Source: JAFGPJ01 sp964439135 (GTDB taxonomy: Bacteria > Planctomycetota > Phycisphaerae > Sedimentisphaerales > Anaerobacaceae). From it: a stretch of 37,556 nucleotides of DNA. The DNA is taken from assembly GCA_964439135.1 (NCBI GenBank), contig CAYTNN010000014.1:1-37556 (forward strand), given 5' to 3'. Below the pieces are notes generated by a model. That model was given only the letters and a program-made list of their open reading frames with translations, was not told the DNA's origin and made no database searches. Of the stretch, positions 31,915-37,556 are shown piece by piece. Both the position numbers and the translations under genes were made by a program. Every line of letters starts with the position of its first letter. Position 1 is the first letter of the stretch.

Positions 31915-34491
31915 TTAATCGCCGAAGTTTAATTGCATCGTTTGGGTGGGCTTTATTTCTATTTTCTTTCTATGATAATATTGTGTATTAGAAGCAATTA
32001 CCAAAAGTTTTCCGGAAGGAACTCCTTGTACTTGATAAAAACCATTTTTATCTGTTGTTGCCCCATATCGAACATTAGCCAGACGTGTTCTTACGTTATT
32101 TGTTCTGGCCGGATCGATATATACAGAGATTGCTACATCGCCTATTCCTGTACCTTTTTCATTGAAAACATAACCTGATAAGCTCACGCCATGATCCAGA
32201 ACGATATCAGCGAACTGTCCATTTAGCTGGCTAATATCTTCTAAAAGATAGATATTTGGAGTGTAATCAGGGGCATTAACTTCAATTATTTTAAATTCCG
32301 AGCCAAGCCCAAAAATAGAATAATTGCCTTCCTTATCTGTCGTTGCCCGTGGTAAAATTTCATTACTGTTCACATTCTCATTCGGGTAGAAGACAATAGA
32401 TGCTCCTTCGATAGCTTGGCTATCAACAGAGACGACCCGGCCAAAGCGGAGTGTCGCAGGCTGGAGCATAAATTGAGTTCTATTAGGATCATCTGAAATT
32501 GGTTTGACAACAACCAAATCATTAGTGAGAGGATCGTAACCTTCTGCACTAACTGTAATTCGGTAATGTTTGTCGATAGGAAGGTCTTGTCTTCCAGTAT
32601 CAAAAAAACCATCGGGGGAATTAAAGGTGTGTCCTTCTTCTGACCATGTCACAGAATAACCATATGCTTTGTCACCGGTTCGGCTGGCAGTCATTCGTAC
32701 ATGAAATGCAGGGATACTCTTTCCTGTTGCGGCATCAATAACCTGACCATATATTCTTCCTGATTTATTAACAGTAATTAACTGTTCATCTAAAGCAAAA
32801 TCAACTTCGTGCATTTTTGATGTGATTCCCTGGCCAAATACATCAAGAGTTAATTCGCCTTCTTTTGGAGCATTTGGAATGATAAAAGTTCCATCTGGTT
32901 TGCATGGATAATGATTATTGTCGATATTTAAGACTCCGTTATATTTCTGCATTACAATAAATGCTACAGTTACAGGATTTCCCATGCCGTCTAATACCGT
33001 TCCCTTTAGTTCAGATGGGTCAGAGAGCTTTATATCAATTTGTTTTTGTGACTGATTTGAATCAGTGGTTGTTCTCATAACAAACGGCGCATAATTATTG
33101 TGAACGGCCCATAAAGTTAATTCTCCGATATCCATATTATCAAGTACATATGTTCCATCCTCTTTAGTCACATACTTCTTAACATTCCACATAAGAGGCG
33201 AATCAGTGTTTCCCACGGTAACTCCTTTTACAGGCTCACCCCGTGAATTGGTAACCTGCCCAAAGATTATGAAACCAGGTTTCAGAACAATTTCTTTATA
33301 TACACTTTGACCGACTTGAGCTGGTTGAAAATCTATGGAAACAGAAGGATATAAGGGATGATGAACATTAATCCGTGGTGTAGAGTAAGCAGGGTCTATG
33401 CCATCTATTTCAAATTTTCCATCGATGTCGGTCAATACAGACAAAGACGTATTAGTTAATCCTAAAATACACACTTCAGCATCGGAAACAGGTTGATTAT
33501 TCGGGTCTATTACTCTCCCGTTAATTTTTGAGCCGGGACTTAGCTCAATCGTGACATCTTTCATTTTCCCCTGTTCCACATGCACAACAATCCTCTGTGA
33601 TGCATAATCTGTAGCCGTAACATAAACATACACTGGAACTTCCACGGATAGTACATCCACAGGTACTTCCTGTTGGAAGATAGGAGTAGTTAGGGTGAAC
33701 CGACCATCGGCGTCAGTGAAAATGACCTCATTTTGCTGAAAACCTACCGAAGCACCCTGAATAGACTTGTAGGTGTTTTTATCAAGAACTATGCCGGATA
33801 CTCCGGTTTGAATTTCTTTTGGAGTTATTTGAGGTTCAACAGGTATCTGATTAATAACTGTCTCCAGAGGCTCCTTTACAGCTTCGGATTCGGACTCAGC
33901 CAAACTTTCCTGTATAGCTGAAATTGCTTGCTCAAATATATTATCCGGTTCCAGCCCCTGGAATTGACTGGCTAATACCTGTAAATCAGCCAATACGGAT
34001 TCATCGCCGATTTGCCCAAGATATTCGGCCACCTGAAATTTCACAGTATCCTGCCCGGACTGAAGCAGTTGCAGCAATCCCGGTAAATCTTTCTTCTCAA
34101 AGAGCTGCTTTGACGTCTCCAGTTCTATTGCGAGCATTTTGTCAAAAGGATCATCTTCGATTGGGAGATTTTCCTGATTAGTGCCGGTTGTGTGGAGTTG
34201 CTCAGTATGTTGCCGGGCGTGGTCGCCTATCAGGTACCGGGACAGGAAGAGCAGTCCTAAAAGTATCGCCGCCGCCGTGGCAATTTTAGTAATTGGATTT
34301 TTCATAATTGTTCTTCCTATCTCAGATATCCGAACAGCGGTTTTTTTCTGCTCGGTTGCTTGTGATTCGAAAGCTTGTATTTCCTTTTTATGCGACTTTT
34401 TCCATTTATCAAAATCGAACTTGGGACCTTCCCGGCCGATGGCCTGGGAAATTAGTTCGTCAAGCTTCTTGTTATTTCTATCAGCTTTCAT
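31915..34491 (-). CDS. membrane-anchored carboxypeptidase-regulatory-repeat protein, probable partner of the ECF sigma factor
   Basis: 858 residues. The first 65 or so are charged and cytoplasmic ('LDELISQAIGREGPKFDFDKWKK...'), in the place an anti-sigma domain would occupy. One membrane helix follows (ITKIATAAAILLGLLFLSRYLIG, about 69-91). Residues of about 110-220 look like a HEAT-type helical segment ('VAEYLGQIGDESVLADLQVLA'). From about 235 to the end, roughly seven carboxypeptidase-regulatory/Cna-B-like beta domains occur in tandem, each with patterns such as 'INGRVIDPNNQPVSDAEVCI' and 'SGYVFNEKGTGIGDVAISVY'. No peptidase domain is present. Its ATG overlaps the sigma-factor stop (ATGA), so both are co-translated. 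Anti-sigma function is inferred from this arrangement, which is common in planctomycetes. Confidence 0.8.
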   Translation of the reverse strand: MKADRNNKKLDELISQAIGREGPKFDFDKWKKSHKKEIQAFESQATEQKKTAVRISEIGRTIMKNPITKIATAAAILLGLLFLSRYLIGDHARQHTEQLHTTGTNQENLPIEDDPFDKMLAIELETSKQLFEKKDLPGLLQLLQSGQDTVKFQVAEYLGQIGDESVLADLQVLASQFQGLEPDNIFEQAISAIQESLAESESEAVKEPLETVINQIPVEPQITPKEIQTGVSGIVLDKNTYKSIQGASVGFQQNEVIFTDADGRFTLTTPIFQQEVPVDVLSVEVPVYVYVTATDYASQRIVVHVEQGKMKDVTIELSPGSKINGRVIDPNNQPVSDAEVCILGLTNTSLSVLTDIDGKFEIDGIDPAYSTPRINVHHPLYPSVSIDFQPAQVGQSVYKEIVLKPGFIIFGQVTNSRGEPVKGVTVGNTDSPLMWNVKKYVTKEDGTYVLDNMDIGELTLWAVHNNYAPFVMRTTTDSNQSQKQIDIKLSDPSELKGTVLDGMGNPVTVAFIVMQKYNGVLNIDNNHYPCKPDGTFIIPNAPKEGELTLDVFGQGITSKMHEVDFALDEQLITVNKSGRIYGQVIDAATGKSIPAFHVRMTASRTGDKAYGYSVTWSEEGHTFNSPDGFFDTGRQDLPIDKHYRITVSAEGYDPLTNDLVVVKPISDDPNRTQFMLQPATLRFGRVVSVDSQAIEGASIVFYPNENVNSNEILPRATTDKEGNYSIFGLGSEFKIIEVNAPDYTPNIYLLEDISQLNGQFADIVLDHGVSLSGYVFNEKGTGIGDVAISVYIDPARTNNVRTRLANVRYGATTDKNGFYQVQGVPSGKLLVIASNTQYYHRKKIEIKPTQTMQLNFGD

Positions 34492-35024
34492 AATTGGCTC
34501 TCCGGAAAGCCGTTGTGTTTTAAGTATTTTGCCATTTTTCGCTTTGCCCTTGTTAGTCTGCCGTTGGTCGTCGCCCGCGATATACCCAATATCGAGCCAA
34601 TCTGCTCGTAAGACAAACCGTTGTAATACCGCAGAACTATCAATTCTTTCGCCGGGGCAGGCAATTGCTCGATGGCCTGGCGGATCGCAAGGCTGTTTTC
34701 ATCGTCTTTATTCTTCTGGGTCAATTGTGAAAGATCTTCGGCGTTGATTCGCTTTGCTCTGAGCGCGACCATATCTTTGGCAACGTTTCTGCATATAGCC
34801 GCGAGCCACGGAATAAATCTTGATTTGTTCTTCAAATTTTTAAGATTAATAAGCGCTCGGGCAAAGCTTTCCTGTGCGGCATCTTCAGCAAGCTGATGAT
34901 CCGAGAGGATACTGTATGCGATTGCTACCATCGCGGCGTAATATCGCCGGCAAAGCTCGCCGAAGCTCTCAATATCACCGCCGGTTGCCGCTTCAATCAG
35001 ATGTATTTCCGATCTCTCAGGCAC
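34488..35024 (-). CDS. ECF RNA polymerase sigma factor
   Basis: 178 residues, usual ECF length. Region 2 is seen in 'FGELCRRYYAAMVAIAYSILSDHQLAEDAAQESFARALINL' (about 21-61; core binding and -10 recognition), then 'FIPWLAAICRNVAKDMV'. Region 4 is 'AIEQLPAPAKELIVLRYYNGLSYEQIGSILGISRATTNGRLTRAKRKM' (about 115-163; helix-turn-helix for -35 recognition). Start is GTG; an in-frame TGA two codons upstream excludes a longer form. GGAGG lies 14 bases before it, unusually far, and overlaps a 10-bp palindrome. The downstream overlapping gene is the probable regulator. Confidence 0.93.
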   Translation of the reverse strand: MPERSEIHLIEAATGGDIESFGELCRRYYAAMVAIAYSILSDHQLAEDAAQESFARALINLKNLKNKSRFIPWLAAICRNVAKDMVALRAKRINAEDLSQLTQKNKDDENSLAIRQAIEQLPAPAKELIVLRYYNGLSYEQIGSILGISRATTNGRLTRAKRKMAKYLKHNGFPESQL

Positions 35025-35031
35025 GTCTCAA

Positions 35032-35041
35032 AGGTTAACCT
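35032..35041. promoter_or_regulatory. 10-bp palindrome at the sigma-factor translation start
   Basis: AGGTTAACCT is fully self-complementary and partly overlaps the GGAGG upstream of the sigma-factor GTG. It could be a regulator site, or a coincidence given its short length. Confidence 0.25.
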
Positions 35042-35248
35042 CCAAACTTGTCTTCCGCCAATCAGCGTCCGTTATATAGTCTGGCCAAAGGCGGAAAATA
35101 AGCGCTAAAAATATCCCTTTTATTCTTATTTTAGCCGTTATCGCCGCAAATCGGTCACAAAAAGTCAATTCTTAGAGGAAAAATCAACCTGTTGATGAAT
35201 TTACTGAATAAGCTGAAAAAAAAACGAGAACTCAATGGAGGAAAAACT
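35042..35248. other. AT-rich intergenic DNA upstream of the sigma factor
   Basis: No gene is recognisable. It should contain the sigma-factor promoter on the minus strand and possibly one for the interrupted plus-strand frame at 35249. I see no convincing promoter pair. Confidence 0.4.
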
Positions 35249-35290
35249 ATGTTGCTAAAGTCCCGCTATTCGTGGCAGCAGGGCTGTTGA
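35249..35290 (+). pseudogene. aborted reading frame at the edge of a MITE-like element
   Basis: A perfect GGAGG (35237-35241) stands seven bases before ATG 35249, yet the frame ends after 13 codons (MLLKSRYSWQQGC) at a TGA inside the left terminal inverted repeat of the following element. Strong translation signals before such a short product suggest that a gene was cut by the insertion. No continuation is recognisable on the far side, so a leader peptide is the alternative. Confidence 0.4.
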
Positions 35291-35585
35291 AAAAGTCCCA
35301 CCGTAATGCCTGAGATTGCCGTGCGATTCTTCGAATCGCTCCTAATGAACTAAGAAATCGCATTCGGCACGATGTTATCGCGATTAAACCAATGTCTTAG
35401 TTTGTTTTGCATACATCCTGAGAATCAGGTCAGGTGCTCGCAATGACAAAAGGTATATTTTCGCGTCATTGCGAAGGAGCGCAGCGACTGTGGCAATCTC
35501 AATCCTTCCGCAGCAATAACTGTCCATTTTCTTAGGAGGAGCGTAGCAACGAAGCAATCTCACGTTTTTCAACAACCACGCTGCC
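35274..35585. mobile_element. MITE-like non-coding element with 21-bp terminal inverted repeats
   Basis: Left end 35274-35294 and right end 35565-35585 are inverted repeats matching at 18 of 21 positions; each includes TGTTGAAAAA, typical of many IS and MITE ends. Inside each end lies a related TGAGATTGC segment, so the inverted similarity extends inward. The 312-bp element carries dispersed-repeat sequence (GTCATTGCGAAGGAGCGCAG type at about 35463-35483) and no credible gene. No target-site duplication is evident. It interrupts the short frame at 35249 and lies just 3' of the GapN-like gene. Confidence 0.6.
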
Positions 35586-35618
35586 CCTAATTTCCCCTAA
35601 GCACCCGACAAATATAAA

Positions 35619-37244
35619 TTAAAGAATATAATCTGTAGAAAGGAACGTAGATTTGCGTCCCCTGGCGATATCGGTTATTATCTCTTTGTTAACCGAAACT
35701 TCTTTTGTTGCAACAAGAGTCCTTATAGAAAATACTTTAAGCGCATCAGAAACGGATAGTGTCCCCTCTGCGGAATCTTTTCTACCTGTAAACGGGAAGG
35801 TGTCCGGTCCTCTTTGGCACTGACAGTTTATATTAACTCGGCAAACCTGATTAACTAAAGGATCGATCATATCAGCAATCACATCTGGATTTGTACCAAA
35901 TATGCTCATTTGCTGCCCAAAATTTGAATTGATTATATAATTAATGGGTGTCTCTATCTTGTCAAAAGCGATAACCGGAATCACAGGCCCAAATTGCTCA
36001 ACAGAATAAAGCTTCATCTTATCATTAACGGGATAAACCACAGCAGGATAAAGAAAGGTGTTGTTCGTCTCTCCCCCGGCTTCATTTATAACTTTTGCGC
36101 CAGATTTTTTGGCATCTTCAATTAATTCAGTTAGATATTGTGTTTTATTAGGTTCGGGAAGCGGAGTTATATGCACGCCGTCTTCCCAAGGCATACCAAT
36201 TTTCAGTTGACTTAAAGCCTGGCAAAACTTTTCAAGGAATTCGTTTACAATTTTTTTGTGAACAAATAATATTTTTAAGGCTGTACAACGTTGGCCATTG
36301 TATGAAAGTGACCCTAAAATACACTCCTTAATGGTTAAGTCCAAATTAGCATCCTCAAGGATGACCCCTGCATTTTTTGCCTCAAGCCCCAAGACTGTTC
36401 GAAGTCTATGGAGTGTCGGATGTTGCTTTTTAAGAATGTTGGCTACTTTGCTGCTGCCAATAAAGGCCAAAGCATCTATTTTGCCGGATTCCATTAAAGG
36501 GGCTATGACTTTCTGACCTTCGCCATAAACTGTATTGACAACACCCTTCGGAAAAGAATCTCGAAAAATTTCCAAAAGCGGTTGGTGTAATAAAACTCCC
36601 ATTTTGGGTGGCTTAAAAATTACAGTGTTTCCCATAATCAAAGCAGGTATCAGTGTCGTAAAAGTTTCATTAAGGGGGTAATTAAAAGGCCCCATGCAAA
36701 GCACCACGCCTAATGGTGCTCGGCGAATCTGTCCTATTATTCCCTGCTGGATTACAAATCGTGAAGAAATTCGATCTATTTCTTTTAAGGCTATAATAGT
36801 ATCTCTTATATAATCTACCGTTCTGTCGAATTCTTTTTCGGAGTCAGAAAGCGATTTCCCGATTTCCCATATTAGTAATTTAACTACATCTGTTCTCTTT
36901 TCCTTCATCTTGTAGGCGAAATCTTCTAAGTGTCGAATTCGTTCCTCTATTGCCATTGTAGGCCATGCACCTTTGCCATTATCATAGGCGGTTACTGCTG
37001 CATTCAATACTTCCATTGACTCTTTTTCTGTGAGAAGCGGATAACTCCCAAGAACTTTTTGTTTTGTCTCCGATCCAAGATTAGTGTAGATAGGTGAGAG
37101 AACATTCTGTGCAGGTCCATTCCATCTACTGAGTTTGCCATTGACTAAATATTCGGTCTGTCTTAAAGGCTCGGTGATGTTGAATTGTTGTGGAATATCA
37201 CTATCCTTGGGAAATATTTGCTTAACTTTCTCTTTTACATCCAA
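35619..37244 (-). CDS. aldehyde dehydrogenase, non-phosphorylating GAPDH (GapN)-like
   Basis: 541 residues. It oxidises an aldehyde to an acid with NAD(P)+, probably in the cytoplasm. Seen: 'GVVLCMGPFNYPLNE' (Asn188, transition-state), 'TVIFKPPKMG' (Lys211, cofactor), catalytic Cys320 in 'SYNGQRCTALK' and 'VEQFGPVIPVI'. The 'RGPDTFPFTGRKDSAEGT' end matches the glyceraldehyde-3-phosphate branch. In place of the usual E-L-G-G-K there is G-L-E-A-K (286-290), so the general-base Glu is shifted by two positions to E288, as I recall for a bacterial subgroup. An N-terminal extension of about 40 residues exceeds plant GapN. The gene is visibly more AT-rich than its neighbours and is flanked by a MITE-like element and a transposase remnant, consistent with acquisition by transfer. 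Confidence 0.86.
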   Translation of the reverse strand: MDVKEKVKQIFPKDSDIPQQFNITEPLRQTEYLVNGKLSRWNGPAQNVLSPIYTNLGSETKQKVLGSYPLLTEKESMEVLNAAVTAYDNGKGAWPTMAIEERIRHLEDFAYKMKEKRTDVVKLLIWEIGKSLSDSEKEFDRTVDYIRDTIIALKEIDRISSRFVIQQGIIGQIRRAPLGVVLCMGPFNYPLNETFTTLIPALIMGNTVIFKPPKMGVLLHQPLLEIFRDSFPKGVVNTVYGEGQKVIAPLMESGKIDALAFIGSSKVANILKKQHPTLHRLRTVLGLEAKNAGVILEDANLDLTIKECILGSLSYNGQRCTALKILFVHKKIVNEFLEKFCQALSQLKIGMPWEDGVHITPLPEPNKTQYLTELIEDAKKSGAKVINEAGGETNNTFLYPAVVYPVNDKMKLYSVEQFGPVIPVIAFDKIETPINYIINSNFGQQMSIFGTNPDVIADMIDPLVNQVCRVNINCQCQRGPDTFPFTGRKDSAEGTLSVSDALKVFSIRTLVATKEVSVNKEIITDIARGRKSTFLSTDYIL

Positions 37245-37270
37245 TTTTTATCCCCTTTTTGAATATTTTG

Positions 37271-37299
37271 ATTGTATGTTGTTAACATGAATGAGACAA
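37271..37299 (-). promoter_or_regulatory. sigma-70-like promoter for the GapN-like gene
   Basis: On the minus strand TTGTCT and TACAAT are separated by 17 bases, about 27 bases before the ATG at 37244; GGGG lies in the leader. The -35 box overlaps the T run of the preceding terminator. Confidence 0.5.
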
Positions 37300-37320
37300 A
37301 AAAACCTCTCTATTAGAGAG
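37298..37320 (-). terminator. intrinsic terminator after the transposase remnant
   Basis: On the minus strand CTCTCT-AAT-AGAGAG forms a perfect six-base stem, followed by GG and seven T. It starts within the stop region of the transposase remnant. Confidence 0.75.
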
Positions 37321-37556
37321 CGAATTCAACTCCTATCTTTGTGATTCTACTGATATAATATTCACTTTCAAGAACAATTATTTCCTTCAATTCAACCCAT
37401 CTTTTAAGAATCTCCTTACGTCTACCAAAATAAAAATCACCGGCTTCACATTGTCCAAAGCCTCATGATACCGCTGACTATTAAATGAAATAAAGGGATA
37501 CGGCATATTTTAGCTCGTTGGCCTGCTTTGGTGAGATACTTCTCACGGAGATTTTT
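37313..37556 (-). pseudogene. IS3-type transposase C-terminal remnant, frameshifted, cut by window edge
   Basis: On the minus strand 'YPFISFNSQRYHEALDNVKP' (upstream frame) matches the end of an integrase-core (rve) domain. It continues, after a one-base deletion near 37429, in another frame as 'DFYFGRRKEILKRWVELKE' and on to a TAA at 37313. The 'N-x-x-R-x-H-x-A-L-x-N-V-x-P-x-D-x-Y-F-G-R-R' pattern is characteristic of IS3/IS481-type transposases. Stops in the frame further upstream (about 37510-37556) indicate more damage. The rest of the element would lie beyond the window. Inactive relic. Confidence 0.72.

Overview
The window looks like a metagenome-assembled contig from a Planctomycetota bacterium, most likely of the Phycisphaerae. 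This rests on gene content: many secreted CRTAC1-like (FG-GAP/VCBS plus ASPIC/UnbV) proteins and TPR proteins, multihaem cytochromes fused to beta-propellers, and an ECF sigma factor coupled to a membrane-anchored carboxypeptidase-regulatory-repeat protein. A citrate/homocitrate-synthase-like enzyme of the type found in anaerobes hints at anaerobic metabolism. The assignment is an inference. A 100-N scaffold gap at 1233-1332 is flanked by an exact 55-bp direct repeat and is almost certainly an artefact of overlapping contig ends.

Layout. (1) 1-878: a RidA-fold protein cut by the window edge. (2) 941-11808, plus strand: a tight operon behind a good sigma-70-like promoter. It encodes a hydrazine-synthase-alpha-like dihaem/propeller protein, a CRTAC1-like protein, a 958-residue protein with ten CxxCH motifs around a YVTN propeller, a second propeller protein, and two tandem type-I solute-binding proteins without permease or ATPase genes. 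(3) 22700-11744, minus strand: a converging operon with a 1164-residue TPR/VCBS lipoprotein, two duplicated [TPR + CRTAC1-like] pairs and a nitrilase-superfamily amidohydrolase whose 3' end overlaps the last solute-binding gene by 65 bp. Together (2) and (3) form a roughly 21-kb cluster of exported haem, propeller, calcium-loop and ligand-binding proteins. This is the strongest candidate here for an undescribed system, perhaps a cell-surface oxidoreductase or nutrient-capture apparatus.

(4) 23105-25527: an E2-acyltransferase-like protein lacking its catalytic His, a secreted alpha/beta hydrolase, and a repeat-rich gap holding a GIY-YIG pseudogene bracketed by 56-bp direct repeats. (5) 25528-27617, minus: ribH, nusB and a ParA-like ATPase, a housekeeping block. 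(6) 27947-31801, plus: a TPR protein, tRNA-Leu(UAA), a likely Re-citrate-synthase/homocitrate-synthase-type enzyme with a hairpin-rich leader, and a HAD hydrolase. (7) 35024-31915, minus: an ECF sigma factor translationally coupled to a membrane-anchored Cna-B/carboxypeptidase-regulatory-repeat protein. (8) 35249-37556: a small insertion islet with an aborted reading frame, a MITE-like element, a GapN-like aldehyde dehydrogenase and a decayed IS3-type transposase end.
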